Assembly (NCBI GenBank): GCA_013823625.1
Contig: PNMM01000001.1
Coordinates: 1,116,001 to 1,180,000 of the forward strand
Length of the DNA stretch: 64,000 nucleotides
Reading direction: 5' to 3'
Source of the DNA: Microbacterium sp.
GTDB lineage: Bacteria; Actinomycetota; Actinomycetes; Actinomycetales; Microbacteriaceae
The notes beneath the pieces were generated by a model, which ran no database searches, was not told the origin of the DNA, and saw only the letters and a program-made list of their open reading frames with translations. Numbering within the stretch: the stretch's first letter is position 1; the number at the start of each line of letters is the position of its first letter. The translations under genes were made by a program, and so were the position numbers. Positions 32,689 to 42,574 of this stretch are shown here, piece by piece.

Positions 32689-33639
32689 AGTAAGCTTCGC
32701 CGCGAGGCGCGCGTTCTGGCCCTCTTTGCCAATCGCGAGCGAGAGCTGGTAGTCGGGAACGAGCGCGCGCACGGCCTTCGTCGCCGGGTCAATGACGAAC
32801 GCGCTCGAGACCTTTGCGGGCGAGAGCGCATTGGCCACGAAGGTCGCGAGGTCATCGCTGTGGTCAACGATGTCGATCTTTTCGTTGCCCAGTTCGGCGG
32901 TGACGGCACGCACGCGCTGCCCCAACTCGCCGATGCACGCACCCTTGGCGTTGACGCCCGGTTCGAGCGACCGCACGGCGATCTTCGTGCGGTGCCCGGC
33001 CTCGCGCGCGAGCGCCGTGATCTCCACGATGCCGTTGGCGATCTCGGGCACCTCGAGCGCGAAGAGCTTGCGCACGAGCGAGGGGTGGGTGCGGCTGACC
33101 GTGATCTGCGGCCCCTTGAGGCCCTTCGACACGCTCGTGACATAAACACGGATGCGGTTGCCGTGCGTGTACTCCTCGCCAGCAACCTGCTCTTCCGGCG
33201 GCAAAATCGCCTCGACCGCGCCCAGGTCGATGTGGATCATGCGCGGGTTAGGACCCTGCTGAATAACGCCCGCGACAATGTCGCCCTCGCGGCCCTTGAA
33301 CTCGCCCAGAACGCGGTCATCGCCGATGTCGCGCAGGCGTTGGTTGATGACCTGCTTGGCTGCGAAGGCGGCGATGCGGCCGAAGTCGTCGGGGCTATCG
33401 GGGGCCTCGCCAATGAGCATCCCCTCGTCATCAAACTCGGGAACATAGACAGTCACGTGACCCGTCTTGCGGTCAAGCTCCACACGCGGTGCGGGTTGCT
33501 CGGCATCGCGCGACTCTTCGCGGTCGGTGTGCTTGAGGTAGGCCGTCAGAATGGCCTGCTCGATGATCTGCACGAGCTCGTCGAACGGGATCTCCCGCTC
33601 GCGCTCCATCATCCTCAAGATGCTCAGGTCGATGTCCAC
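32644..33639 (-). CDS. nusA: Transcription termination/antitermination factor NusA
   Basis: 331 residues, the short actinobacterial form without the C-terminal acidic repeats of E. coli (495). The N-terminal RNA polymerase-binding domain starts [22 protein letters not shown], followed by an S1 domain ([29 protein letters not shown]) and two KH domains ([50 protein letters not shown]). The start is GTG at 33639 with GGAGGT at 7-nt spacing. rimP, normally directly upstream, is missing; a 56-codon gene and proS lie there instead. The 3' end is part of a perfect inverted repeat. Confidence 0.95.
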   Translation of the reverse strand: [331 protein letters not shown]

Positions 33640-33672
33640 CGGGGGTACCTCCGCTATTCGGTTGAGACCGCG

Positions 33673-33689
33673 CGGCCCCGTGAGGGCCG
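33673..33689 (-). promoter_or_regulatory. Short GC hairpin before nusA
   Basis: CGGCCC (33673-33678) pairs with GGGCCG (33684-33689) across a 5-nt loop, between the 56-codon gene and nusA. It is weak evidence for an attenuator. Confidence 0.3.
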
Positions 33690-33702
33690 TCGGCGCGAAC
33701 CT

Positions 33703-33873
33703 CTACGGTACCGGATGCTCGCCTGACGTCTGACGCGTCCTATCGCGGCGTCGCACGGCAACGCGCACCACAATGAGCAGGATCCCGAGGCCGCCGAGGG
33801 TCGCCGCGATGATCGCGAGAACGGTGACGATGCCCGCATCAGCGCCCGTCGCGGCGAGCAATGCCGCGCTCAC
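33703..33873 (-). CDS. Small membrane peptide (56 residues) translationally coupled to proS
   Basis: A GTG at 33873 overlaps the proS stop as GTGA, the classic 4-bp coupling. The 56-residue product starts [14 protein letters not shown], has one strongly hydrophobic helix (about residues 15-38, [22 protein letters not shown]) and a basic RRRDR tail. The LAATGADAG-helix-Arg order resembles the C-terminal cell-wall sorting tail of actinobacterial LPXTG proteins, although here it is almost the entire protein. It occupies the place where rimP would be expected. It is too short for most gene finders, and I know no family. Confidence 0.55.
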   Translation of the reverse strand: MSAALLAATGADAGIVTVLAIIAATLGGLGILLIVVRVAVRRRDRTRQTSGEHPVP

Positions 33874-35639
33874 GAGCGAACTCGCAATGCGCCAGCGACC
33901 TCGGCAAGTGCGATCTCGCTGCGCTCTCCGGTGGCCCTGTTCCAGAACTCAACAATGCCGTCGGCGGCGCCACGGCCCACGACGACCACGAGCGGCACAC
34001 CGATCAACTCGGCGTCGCCGAACTTCACGCCGGGCGAAACCTTGGGTCGGTCGTCGTAGAGCGTGTCGAAGCCCGCAGCGTCAAGCTCGTTCACGAGGGC
34101 TTCAGCGACCGTGTAGGCCAGCTCATCGCGGCCCGCGGCGACCACGTGAACGTCGAACGGTGCGACCTCGCGGGGCCAGATCAGGCCCTTCTCGTCGTGC
34201 GCGTTCTCGGCGATCACCGCGAGGATTCGCGTGACGCCGATTCCGTACGAACCCATGGTCACCGTGACGAGCTTGCCGTTCTCGTCGAGCACCTGAAGGC
34301 CCAGCGCCTCGGCATACTTGCGGCCGAGCTGGAAGACGTGCCCGATCTCCATGCCGCGCGCGAGTTCGACCGGTCCGCTGCCATCGGGAGCAGGGTCGCC
34401 CGCCCGCACTTCGGCAATGTCAGCCCGACCGTCGCCGACAAAGTCGCGGCCGGCAACGAGGTGGTAGACGTGCTTCTCGGGCTCGTTCGCCCCCGTGATC
34501 CACGAGGTGCCGTCGCCCACGCGCGGGTCAAGCAGATACCGGATGCCTGTGCTCGACTCTTCGCCCAGCACCGGCCCCTTCGCACTCCAGGGCCCGATGT
34601 AGCCCTTCACGAGCCCCTTCGCGGCGGCGAAGTCGTCGTCGGTCGCCGCCTCGACGGCCGCGGGAGCAAAAGCAACCTCGGCACGCTTGAGGTCAACCTC
34701 GCGGTCGCCCGGCACACCCACGATCACGAGTTCTTTCGAGCCATCGAGGTGAGTCAGTCGCAACACCACGTTCTTGAGGGTGTCGCCCGCCGCCCACGGT
34801 CGATCGGCGCGCGCGTACCGCTCGTTCGAGAGCGCGACCAGCGTGGCGATCGTGGGAGTCTCGGGCGAATCATGGATGACCGCCGCGGGCTCACCCGAAG
34901 CATCCACCGGTTCGACCACCGGCACGCGGTAAGCCTCGACGTTCGCCGCGTATCCCCCGGCCGACCGCACGAAGGTGTCTTCGCCGATCGGGATGGGGTG
35001 CAAAAACTCTTCGCTGCGCGAGCCGCCCATGGCACCCGCGTCGGCCTGAACAATGACGTACTCGAGCCCCAAGCGCGTGAAGATGCGCTCGTAGGCATCG
35101 CGCTGCGCTTGGTACGCGGCATCCAGACCCGCATCATCGATGTCGAACGAGTACGCGTCTTTCATCGAGAACTCGCGACCGCGCAGCAGGCCTGCCCGGG
35201 GGCGCGCTTCGTCGCGGTACTTGTCTTGAATTTGGTAGATGGCGAGGGGCAAGTCTTTGTACGACGAGTAAAGGTCTTTCACGAGCAGCGTGAAGACCTC
35301 TTCGTGCGTCGGCGCCAACAGGTAGTCAGCACCGCGACGGTCTTTCAGGCGGAAGATGCCGTCGCCGTACTCTTCCCATCGGCCGGTGGCCTCATAGGGC
35401 TCTCGCGGAAGCAGCGCCGGAAAGTGAACTTCTTGCGCGCCCGCGTTGGCCATCTCTTCACGGATGATGGCCTCGATTCGGCGACGCACCTTGAGCCCCA
35501 GCGGCAACCAGGCGAACACGCCTGGCGCCTGGCGACGGATGTAGCCGGCACGAACGAGCAAGCGGTGGCTCGCCACTTCGGCGTCAGAGGGGTCGTCTCG
35601 AAGAGTGCGAAGAAAGAGCTGAGAGAGGCGCGTGGTCAC
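33870..35639 (-). CDS. proS: Prolyl-tRNA synthetase
   Basis: 589 residues, the bacterial-type class II enzyme. Visible: motif 1 region [21 protein letters not shown], motif 2 ([26 protein letters not shown]), an inserted editing-type domain (about 220-400), motif 3 [16 protein letters not shown] and the anticodon-binding domain at the C-terminus ([20 protein letters not shown]). The GTG start at 35639 aligns with the usual family N-terminus, and TAGTCT 6 bp upstream with no Shine-Dalgarno predicts a leaderless mRNA. It overlaps the 56-codon gene downstream. Confidence 0.95.
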   Translation of the reverse strand: MTTRLSQLFLRTLRDDPSDAEVASHRLLVRAGYIRRQAPGVFAWLPLGLKVRRRIEAIIREEMANAGAQEVHFPALLPREPYEATGRWEEYGDGIFRLKDRRGADYLLAPTHEEVFTLLVKDLYSSYKDLPLAIYQIQDKYRDEARPRAGLLRGREFSMKDAYSFDIDDAGLDAAYQAQRDAYERIFTRLGLEYVIVQADAGAMGGSRSEEFLHPIPIGEDTFVRSAGGYAANVEAYRVPVVEPVDASGEPAAVIHDSPETPTIATLVALSNERYARADRPWAAGDTLKNVVLRLTHLDGSKELVIVGVPGDREVDLKRAEVAFAPAAVEAATDDDFAAAKGLVKGYIGPWSAKGPVLGEESSTGIRYLLDPRVGDGTSWITGANEPEKHVYHLVAGRDFVGDGRADIAEVRAGDPAPDGSGPVELARGMEIGHVFQLGRKYAEALGLQVLDENGKLVTVTMGSYGIGVTRILAVIAENAHDEKGLIWPREVAPFDVHVVAAGRDELAYTVAEALVNELDAAGFDTLYDDRPKVSPGVKFGDAELIGVPLVVVVGRGAADGIVEFWNRATGERSEIALAEVAGALRVRS

Positions 35640-35943
35640 CGGCCAAGACTACTTGGCCGCGACACGCCCCCTGCGTGGCGCCGCGGCATACCCCCATTTG
35701 GGGGCCAGAATGAAACAGGCCTGCGAGCGATGGCAAGGGGGGCTTGGATCGCTCGCAGGCCCTTCCCGTCCTGCGACGAGTCGCGGGGCGGGAAACCTGT
35801 TCAGCGGAGAAGATCCCCTGATTCACCCGTGGGCCTTGCACCGCCCCCGCGTGCGCACCAGTCGGCTCCCCCAGCCGATGCGTTCAGCGTACTCGCGGGG
35901 CCAGAGGCAGTCAGTCCCCCGATGGGGGGCCACCCGGCGTGCG
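35640..35943. other. 304-bp intergenic region upstream of proS
   Basis: No gene is supported here. It holds a TAGTCT -10 for proS (minus strand, 35646-35651), a GGCCAAG/CTTGGCC dyad over it (35641-35658), a second dyad of C and G runs around 35691-35705, and the ispG terminator. The remainder shows nothing recognisable. Confidence 0.5.
35719..35762 (-). terminator. Rho-independent-type terminator downstream of ispG
   Basis: A perfect 14-bp stem (35719-35732 with 35749-35762) has a 16-nt loop. In minus-strand direction the stem is followed by the T-rich TGTTTCATTCT, making it the most canonical terminator in the window. It lies ~180 bp past the ispG stop. Confidence 0.65.
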
Positions 35944-37101
35944 TCAGGCGGTGACGACCTCGGGCGACCCGACGGGAGCATCCGGCATCGACGCCGCAAG
36001 GCGGTTCGCCTCTTCAATGAGGGTCGCGACGATCTCGCTCTCGGGAACGGTCTTGATGACCTCGCCCTTGACGAAGATCTGGCCCTTGCCGTTGCCCGAG
36101 GCGACGCCGAGGTCAGCCTCACGGGCCTCACCGGGACCGTTCACGACGCAGCCCATGACGGCCACGCGCAACGGCACGGTCATGCCCTCGAGACCCTTGG
36201 TGACGTCTTCGGCGAGCGTGTAGACGTCGACCTGTGCGCGGCCGCACGAGGGGCACGACACGATCTCGAGCTTGCGCTCGCGCAGGTTGAGGCTCTCGAG
36301 AATCTTGAGGCCAACCTTGACCTCTTCCGCGGGCGGGGCTGACAGCGAGACGCGAATGGTGTCGCCGATGCCTTCGCTCAGCAAGATTCCGAACGCCGTG
36401 GCGCTCTTGATCGTTCCCTGGAACGCGGGGCCGGCTTCGGTCACACCGAGGTGCAACGGCCAGTCGCCGCGCTCGGCGAGCTGGCGATACGCCTTGACCA
36501 TGACGATCGGGTCGTTGTGCTTAACCGAGATCTTGAAGTCGTGGAAGTCGTGCTCTTCGAACAGGCTGGCTTCCCACACGGCGCTCTCGACGAGGGCTTC
36601 GGCGGTGGGCTTGCCGTACTTCTGCAGCAGGCGCGGGTCGAGCGAACCGGCATTCACACCGATACGGATGCTCACGCCGGCTTCTTTCGCCCGCTTAGCG
36701 ATCTCGGCCACTTGGTCATCGAACTTGCGAATATTGCCCGGGTTGACGCGTACGGCGGCGCACCCCGCGTCGATCGCCATGTAGACGTACTTCGGTTGGA
36801 AGTGAATGTCAGCGATGACCGGAATCTGGCTCTTCTTCGCGATGATGTGCAGCACATCGGCATCGTCTTGACTCGGCACCGCGACACGCACAACGTCACA
36901 CCCAGTCGCCGTAAGCTCGGCGATCTGCTGCAGGGTTCCGTTGATGTCGGTCGTCGGCGTCGTCGTCATCGACTGAACGCTGACCTGGTGGTCGCTGCCC
37001 ACCATGACCTTGCCCACCTTGATCTGGCGGGTCTTGCGACGAGGGGCGAGGGTCTCAGGGACCTTGGGCATTCCGAGATTCACAGCGGGCACAGTCGCCA
37101 T
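35944..37101 (-). CDS. ispG: (E)-4-hydroxy-3-methylbut-2-enyl-diphosphate synthase (flavodoxin)
   Basis: 385 residues. IspG/GcpE converts MEcPP to HMBPP in the MEP isoprenoid pathway and holds a [4Fe-4S] cluster. The TIM-barrel part has [29 protein letters not shown] and [15 protein letters not shown]; the cluster domain has [11 protein letters not shown] and [15 protein letters not shown], supplying the three cysteines and the Glu ligand. The gene is downstream of rseP and dxr on the same strand; dxr encodes an earlier enzyme of the same pathway, so coordinated expression is likely. Confidence 0.95.
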   Translation of the reverse strand: MATVPAVNLGMPKVPETLAPRRKTRQIKVGKVMVGSDHQVSVQSMTTTPTTDINGTLQQIAELTATGCDVVRVAVPSQDDADVLHIIAKKSQIPVIADIHFQPKYVYMAIDAGCAAVRVNPGNIRKFDDQVAEIAKRAKEAGVSIRIGVNAGSLDPRLLQKYGKPTAEALVESAVWEASLFEEHDFHDFKISVKHNDPIVMVKAYRQLAERGDWPLHLGVTEAGPAFQGTIKSATAFGILLSEGIGDTIRVSLSAPPAEEVKVGLKILESLNLRERKLEIVSCPSCGRAQVDVYTLAEDVTKGLEGMTVPLRVAVMGCVVNGPGEAREADLGVASGNGKGQIFVKGEVIKTVPESEIVATLIEEANRLAASMPDAPVGSPEVVTA

Positions 37102-37129
37102 TGTAAGCCCGCCGCCTGTACGGCACGCC

Positions 37130-38455
37130 CTAGAAGAGCGTGACGGGTTTCACGATGTCGGCATAGATGAGCAACAGGCTCATGGCGCCGAGAATCAGCA
37201 CAACGGCGAGCGTGAAGGGCACGAGCCGGGCCGTGTCGATCGGACCCGGGTCGGGCTTGCCGCGCAGCTTGGCGAACCACCGACGAAGGCCCTCCCACAG
37301 AGCACCCGCCACGTGGCCGCCATCGAGCGGCAGCAAGGGAATCAGGTTGAAGACGAAGAGGGCGACGTTGAGCGAGGCAAGCAGCCCGGTGAGGAACGAG
37401 ACGCGCTCGACCACCGGAATCGTGTCGATGCTCGCAATCTCGCCCGCGATGCGGCCAACCCCCACGACGCTGATGGGGCCGTTGGGGTCGCGCTCTTCGG
37501 GGCCGAACGCGGCCTCGGCCACGTCGATCATGCGCTGCGGCAGATTGATGATGATGCCCACGACAGCACCGATGTTGTCGCCCACCGCCGGCAGCACCGC
37601 GGTGACGGGCTGTTGCACGGTTTCGTAGGCGGCCGCGATGCCAATAAACCCCACTTGCTCGGTCTGCGCTTGACCGTCGACGTCTTCGACGATGCGTCCG
37701 CGCTCATCGAAGACGTAGCGCTCGGTCAGCAGAGGAGTGACCGTTGTCGTGACGGTCGACCCGGCGCGCTCGAGCTGCATGACGAGTGGTTGACCTGCTG
37801 CGTCGCGCACAATCGCGAGCACGTCATCCCACGTCTCGATTGCTTCGCCGTCGATCGAGACGATGCGATCGCCCGGTTGCAAGCCGGCCTCGGCACCGGG
37901 AGCGAGTGGGTCACCCGTTTCGCACTCTTGGCGCTCGCTCGTCGCGGGCAAGACACACTCGTTGACGCTCCCGAGCGTCGTCGAGGGCTGCGCGACACCA
38001 AAGCCCACGAGCACGACCGCATAAAGCACGATCGCGATCACGAGGTTCATGAACGGGCCGCCGAGCATGATGATGATGCGCTTCCAGACGGGGAGCCGGT
38101 AGAACGTGCGGTGCTCTTCACCCTCGGGAATCGTGTCGGCCGAGGCCGTGCGTGCGTCTTGTACGAGCGTGTCGAAGAACCCCGTCGATGCCGAGCGGGC
38201 GCGCTCCCCAGCGACGGGCGGATACATGCCGGCCATCGAGATGTAGCCGCCGAGGGGAATCCACTTGAAGCCGTACTCGGTCTCGCCGCGACGCCACGAC
38301 ACGATCGTGCGCCCGAACCCGATCATGAACTGGCCGACGCGCACCCCGAACAGCTTGGCGGGCACAAAGTGCCCCAACTCGTGCAGTGCGATCGACACGA
38401 TGAGGCCGATCACGACCACGAGAATGCCCACGATGTACAGCAGCACGGTCTCCAC
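37130..38455 (-). CDS. rseP: RseP/Rip1-type site-2 protease (M50) with PDZ domain
   Basis: 441 residues, GTG start. Membrane segment 1 carries the zinc motif HELGH ([17 protein letters not shown]). A PDZ region lies at about residues 165-250 ([26 protein letters not shown]). The last two membrane segments contain the third ligand motif [13 protein letters not shown]. These intramembrane proteases cleave anti-sigma factors or membrane regulators after a first outside cut. The place between dxr and ispG is the usual actinobacterial arrangement. Substrates are not deducible here. Confidence 0.92.
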   Translation of the reverse strand: METVLLYIVGILVVVIGLIVSIALHELGHFVPAKLFGVRVGQFMIGFGRTIVSWRRGETEYGFKWIPLGGYISMAGMYPPVAGERARSASTGFFDTLVQDARTASADTIPEGEEHRTFYRLPVWKRIIIMLGGPFMNLVIAIVLYAVVLVGFGVAQPSTTLGSVNECVLPATSERQECETGDPLAPGAEAGLQPGDRIVSIDGEAIETWDDVLAIVRDAAGQPLVMQLERAGSTVTTTVTPLLTERYVFDERGRIVEDVDGQAQTEQVGFIGIAAAYETVQQPVTAVLPAVGDNIGAVVGIIINLPQRMIDVAEAAFGPEERDPNGPISVVGVGRIAGEIASIDTIPVVERVSFLTGLLASLNVALFVFNLIPLLPLDGGHVAGALWEGLRRWFAKLRGKPDPGPIDTARLVPFTLAVVLILGAMSLLLIYADIVKPVTLF

Positions 38456-38502
38456 GACCGGCCACTCTAGCGCCGGAGCCCCAGCAGACGCTGGGCGACA
38501 GG

Positions 38503-39594
38503 CTAGGCCGCTGCGATGAGTGCGTCAGCCTCGCGGCGCGCCCATACCTCGGCCTCGAGCACTCCCTCGAGCGTCATGGGGTGCGCCTCGTGGCGATCAA
38601 CCACCTCGCGCACGAGGTCGACAATGCCGAGATAGCCAATGCGGTCGTCGTGGAACGCGTGCACCGCCTGCTCGTTGGCGGCGTTGAACACCGCCGGGAA
38701 CGTCGCCCCCGCCGCGCCCACCTGTTTGGCGAGCGACACGGCCGGAAACGCATCGTCGTCAAGAGGCGCAAAGGTCCAGGTGGATGCGGTGCTCCAGTCG
38801 AGCGGAGCCCCCACCCCCGCGACCCGGTGCGGCCAGTCGAGCCCCAGTGAGATCGGCAGCCGCATGTCGGGCGGCGAGCACTGCGCGATCGTCGACCCAT
38901 CGACGAACTCGACCATGGAGTGCACGATCGACTGCGGGTGCACCGTTACGTCGATGCGGTCGTACGGTACGTCGAAGAGCAAGTGCGCTTCGATGACCTC
39001 GAGCCCCTTGTTGACGAGCGTCGACGAGTTGGTCGTGATGACCTTGCCCATGTCCCACGTGGGGTGCGCGAGTGCTTCGGCGGGCGTCACGCCCTCTAGC
39101 GACGCGCGCGAGCGACCGCGAAACGGTCCCCCGCTCGCCGTGAGCACGAGCCGACGCACCTCGTGGTGCTCGCCGGCGAGCAGAGCTTGCGCGATCGCCG
39201 AGTGCTCGCTGTCGACGGGAACGATCTGGCCGGGCGCCGCGAGGCTCGTGACGAGCGAACCGCCCACGATGAGGCTCTCTTTGTTCGCGAGGGCCAGGAT
39301 GCGCCCCGCCGTCAACGCCGCAAGCGTCGGCGCGAGGCCCACTGATCCCGTGATGCCGTTGAGCACCACATCGCAGTGCACGTCGCGCACAAGCTGCGCC
39401 GCGGCCTCGGCGCCGAGCGCTACGTGCTCGACACCGTGCTCGCGTGCCTGCTGCTCGACGAGAGCCCGGTTGCTGCCCGCCGCGAGCCCGACCACGCGGA
39501 ACCGGTCAGGGTTCGCCGCAATCACCTCGAGCGCTTGCACGCCAATCGAGCCCGTCGAACCCAAAACGATGATGTCGCGCATGGTGTTCATCAT
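38503..39594 (-). CDS. dxr: 1-deoxy-D-xylulose 5-phosphate reductoisomerase
   Basis: About 363 residues; the start is ATG at 39594, 39591 or 39582 (no strong ribosome site separates them), and the longer in-frame frame to 39774 is discarded because it overlaps the FKBP gene. Dxr makes MEP from DXP using NADPH. Seen: NADPH site [30 protein letters not shown], the metal and substrate region [24 protein letters not shown], and [28 protein letters not shown]. It is upstream of rseP and ispG on the same strand. Confidence 0.94.
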   Translation of the reverse strand: MMNTMRDIIVLGSTGSIGVQALEVIAANPDRFRVVGLAAGSNRALVEQQAREHGVEHVALGAEAAAQLVRDVHCDVVLNGITGSVGLAPTLAALTAGRILALANKESLIVGGSLVTSLAAPGQIVPVDSEHSAIAQALLAGEHHEVRRLVLTASGGPFRGRSRASLEGVTPAEALAHPTWDMGKVITTNSSTLVNKGLEVIEAHLLFDVPYDRIDVTVHPQSIVHSMVEFVDGSTIAQCSPPDMRLPISLGLDWPHRVAGVGAPLDWSTASTWTFAPLDDDAFPAVSLAKQVGAAGATFPAVFNAANEQAVHAFHDDRIGYLGIVDLVREVVDRHEAHPMTLEGVLEAEVWARREADALIAAA

Positions 39595-39622
39595 GCCCGA
39601 CGGCGAGCGAGCGTCCGGTGCG

Positions 39623-40594
39623 TTATGAGACCGCGAGAATGTCGACGACGAAGACGATGACGTCGGTCGCGCCGATCGAACCGTCGGGGGTTCCGCCGCT
39701 CGGGCCGTAGCCGAGGTCGGGCGGAATGATCGCGATGATCTGCGAGCCGACGGTTTGGCCAACCAGCGCGTCACGGAAGCCCTGAATCACGCCGCTCGTC
39801 GGGAAGTCGGCGGGCGTGCCGCGCTCCCAGCTCGAGTCGAAGACCTGGCCCGTGTTCCAGTTGAGACCCGTGTACTGCACGGTGACCGTCTGGCCGTCTT
39901 CAACGACCGGGCCGTCACCCTTGATGAGCACAGCGAGGTCGAACTCGGTGAACGGGTCACCGGCCGGAAGCGTGATCGTCGGCGCGCCGTTCTCAGCGAG
40001 CTCGACCGTCGGGAAGCCCTCGGGCGCCTCTTGCGGTTCACCCTCCGCGCGCTCGAGGGGCGGGGGCACGATGCTCACGACGTCAATGACGAAGACGAGC
40101 GACTCGGTGCCCGTGAGGCTCAACTCGGGAACACCCTGGTCGCCGAAGCCCTCGGCGGGCGGAATCACGCCCGCGAGGCGCGTGCCGGGAGTGGCACATT
40201 CGAGCAGCAACGAGAACCCGACGAGCTGCTCGGTCTCGGTGTCGATCGGAAAACGCTCGGCGTTCTCGCCGGAGAACCCCGTCGTCGCGAGCTCGGCGCC
40301 CGTCTCACCGTTGAGTACGGTGTATTCGATCACCACGGTGTCGCCGTTCACAGCGGCGTCACCCTCGCCCTGATCGAGAATCGTGCGCTGCGTCGTCTCG
40401 GCCGTCAGCGGGCCGTCGAACTCGATCGTCGGAACGCTGCCGAAGGCGCCATCGACTGACACAGCGTCTGACGCGGCACCGGACTGAATGCAGTCTCCAT
40501 CGGCAGGGGCCGTGCCACCCGGAGCGCACGCGGCCAGCGACACGAGAAGTGCGGCGCTGAGGCCGGAAGAAATGAGAACAGAACGGCGACGCAC
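39623..40594 (-). CDS. Lipoprotein FKBP-type peptidyl-prolyl isomerase, two domains
   Basis: 323 residues from the GTG at 40594 preceded by GAGGAA. The signal peptide has the lipobox SLAAC, predicting an outer-face lipoprotein. Two FKBP-like domains follow: a divergent one (about 65-180, [23 protein letters not shown]) and a more canonical one (about 215-320, [55 protein letters not shown]). It likely assists folding of exported proteins. The family call is firm; the first domain probably lacks full activity. Confidence 0.9.
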   Translation of the reverse strand: MRRRSVLISSGLSAALLVSLAACAPGGTAPADGDCIQSGAASDAVSVDGAFGSVPTIEFDGPLTAETTQRTILDQGEGDAAVNGDTVVIEYTVLNGETGAELATTGFSGENAERFPIDTETEQLVGFSLLLECATPGTRLAGVIPPAEGFGDQGVPELSLTGTESLVFVIDVVSIVPPPLERAEGEPQEAPEGFPTVELAENGAPTITLPAGDPFTEFDLAVLIKGDGPVVEDGQTVTVQYTGLNWNTGQVFDSSWERGTPADFPTSGVIQGFRDALVGQTVGSQIIAIIPPDLGYGPSGGTPDGSIGATDVIVFVVDILAVS

Positions 40595-40648
40595 GGGGGC
40601 TTCCTCACGCTGGAACGGGCACGAAGTCCCCATCTTCCCACGTCGGGG

Positions 40649-41134
40649 CTAAGACTGCGCCCTGAGGGTCGTGGGCTCGTGCCCAACGTCGAAGTTCACC
40701 GAATTGGCGATGAAACACAGCTCACTCGCCCGGTGGTGCAGTGACTCGGCGCGGTGCGCATCCTCATCGGAGTGATGTGCCGCGATCGTCACGACCGGCC
40801 GCAGCGTCGCTTCGATGAGCCGCCCGCCGTCGCCCTCTTGCTGCAGGGTGCCGGTCGCATCGTCGTGGTAGTCGACCACGACAATGCCATTGACCGCGGC
40901 CACGTGCAGGTAGCTCAGCATGTGGCACTGCGCGAGGGCCGCGATGACGAGTTCTTCAGGGTTCCAGCGGTCGGCATCGCCGCGAAAAACGCGATCGCTC
41001 GAGCCCGCGATCTCATGCTGCTTTCCGTCGGCGTGGATGCGGTGGTCACGCCCATATGACCGGTACGTTGCCGTGCCCTCGCCCCGGTTTCCCGTCCATT
41101 GCACCGCGACGGCGAAGTTGTGCTGATCGTGCAC
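40649..41134 (-). CDS. OsmC/Ohr-family peroxiredoxin-like protein
   Basis: 161 residues from the GTG at 41134 with AGGAG six bases upstream. OsmC-type proteins reduce organic hydroperoxides using two cysteines. The two cysteines are at ALAQCHMLSYLH and ASELCFIANSVNFDV, the expected positions, and the order of segments (NPEELVIAALAQCH; SVNFDVGHEP) fits the OsmC branch of YhfA-like members. Cytosolic; likely an oxidative stress role. Divergent from gabT. Confidence 0.87.
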   Translation of the reverse strand: MHDQHNFAVAVQWTGNRGEGTATYRSYGRDHRIHADGKQHEIAGSSDRVFRGDADRWNPEELVIAALAQCHMLSYLHVAAVNGIVVVDYHDDATGTLQQEGDGGRLIEATLRPVVTIAAHHSDEDAHRAESLHHRASELCFIANSVNFDVGHEPTTLRAQS

Positions 41135-41177
41135 GCCCTGCTCCTCTCGCACCCGGGCCCCACGCAGGGGCCGGGAG

Positions 41178-41183
41178 TACACT
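41178..41183 (+). promoter_or_regulatory. -10 element of gabT
   Basis: TACACT lies 9 bp before the ATG at 41193 and no Shine-Dalgarno is present, so the leader would be absent or only a few bases. Confidence 0.4.
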
Positions 41184-41192
41184 CATCCCACC

Positions 41193-42566
41193 ATGACTGA
41201 CACCCTTTCTGCGCCCGCAGCCCCGTCATTCGAGGGCACCGTCTCTGGCCCCGCGACCGTCGCTCAAGAGCGCCGCGTCGTCACGGCAATCCCTGGCCCG
41301 GCCTCGCAGGCCCTGCACGAGCGTCGACTCGCGGTCGTGAGCGCCGGTGTCGGCACTGCTCTTCCCGTGTACATCGACCGGGCCCACGACGCGATCGTCG
41401 TTGACGTTGACGGCAACCACTTCATCGACCTCGGCGGCGGAATCGGTGTCATGGGCGCCGGCCACACGAACGACGCCGTGGTGGCCGCGGTGCAAGAGCA
41501 AGTGGCCAAAGTCACGCACACGCTCTTCACCGTCACGCCCTACGAGCAATACGTGCGCGTCGCCGAGCTGCTCGTGCAGCACACGCCGGGTGATCATGCC
41601 AAGAAGGTCGTGCTCGTCAACTCGGGCGCTGAGGCGCTCGAGAACGCCGTGAAGATTGCGCGCAAGCACACCGGCCGCGCCGGTGTTGCGGTGCTCGACC
41701 ACGGCTACCACGGTCGCACCAACCTGACGATGGCCATGAACTTCAAGGCCATGCCCTACAACCTGGGCTTTGGGCCTTTCGCGAGCAACATCTACCACGC
41801 ACCGAGTTCGTACCCCCTGCACGACGGCCTCTCAGGTGCCGAGGCGGCCCAGCGCACGATTTCGTACCTCGAAAAGCGCGTCGGGGCCGCAGACCTTGCG
41901 TGCCTCGTCGTTGAGCCCATCCAGGGCGAGGGCGGCTTCATTGTTCCCGCCGAGGGCTACCTGGCCGCGCTCGTCGAGTGGTGTCGAGCCAATGGCGTGG
42001 TCTTCATCGCCGATGAGGTGCAGTCGGGTGTGGCCCGCACGGGCGCCTACTACGCGAGCGAGCACTTTGGCATCGTTCCCGACATGATCACGACGGCCAA
42101 GGGCATCGCCGGCGGCATGGTTCTCGCGGGAGTCGTTGGTCGCGCCGAGATCATGGACAGCTCGCACGCGGGCGGCCTCGGTGGCACCTACGGCGGCAAC
42201 CCCGTTGCGTGCGCCGCGGCGATCGCCGTGTTCGACCAGATCGAGCAGCGTGATTTGCTCGGTGCCGCGCAGCACATCGAGAGCGTGCTACGCCCCGCGC
42301 TCGAGGCACTTGCGGCGAAGCACCCCCGCATCGCCGAGGTGCGCGGTATCGGCGCCATGCTCGCCATTGAGTTTCTCGACCCCGAAACGCACGAGCCCGA
42401 CGCCGCGATCGTCTCGCGCGCGGTCGCCGCGGCCGCGCAACAGGGCGTGCTGCTCTTGAGCGCGGGCACCTACGGCAACGTCATCCGCTTCTTGCCCCCG
42501 CTCACCATCAGCGACGCTCTGCTTCTTGAGGCCGTCGAGGTGCTCGACACCGCCCTCTCGGCCTAA
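41193..42566 (+). CDS. gabT: 4-aminobutyrate aminotransferase
   Basis: 457 residues. This class III PLP transaminase moves the amino group of GABA to 2-oxoglutarate, giving succinate semialdehyde. Seen: DLGGGIGVMGAGHTNDAVVAAV, the PLP phosphate site VNSGAEALENAVKIAR, DHGYHGRTNLTMAMN, the PLP-binding Asp in FIADEVQSGVARTG and the Schiff-base lysine in TTAKGIAGGMVLAGVVG. It is followed 8 bp later by an asparaginase on the same strand and lies near a polyamine ABC transporter, which fits putrescine/GABA use. Substrate by family similarity. Confidence 0.9.
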   Translation: MTDTLSAPAAPSFEGTVSGPATVAQERRVVTAIPGPASQALHERRLAVVSAGVGTALPVYIDRAHDAIVVDVDGNHFIDLGGGIGVMGAGHTNDAVVAAVQEQVAKVTHTLFTVTPYEQYVRVAELLVQHTPGDHAKKVVLVNSGAEALENAVKIARKHTGRAGVAVLDHGYHGRTNLTMAMNFKAMPYNLGFGPFASNIYHAPSSYPLHDGLSGAEAAQRTISYLEKRVGAADLACLVVEPIQGEGGFIVPAEGYLAALVEWCRANGVVFIADEVQSGVARTGAYYASEHFGIVPDMITTAKGIAGGMVLAGVVGRAEIMDSSHAGGLGGTYGGNPVACAAAIAVFDQIEQRDLLGAAQHIESVLRPALEALAAKHPRIAEVRGIGAMLAIEFLDPETHEPDAAIVSRAVAAAAQQGVLLLSAGTYGNVIRFLPPLTISDALLLEAVEVLDTALSA

Positions 42567-42574
42567 GCCGCACT

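Noticed and set aside
33654-33839. 61-codon Ser/Arg-rich minus-strand frame between proS and nusA
   Set aside because: The alternative frame with the 56-codon coupled membrane peptide has a hydrophobic helix and a GTGA overlap, whereas this one has neither.
33861-35954. 697-codon plus-strand open frame opposite proS
   Set aside because: Antisense to class II synthetase motifs; the composition is that of a reverse-frame shadow.
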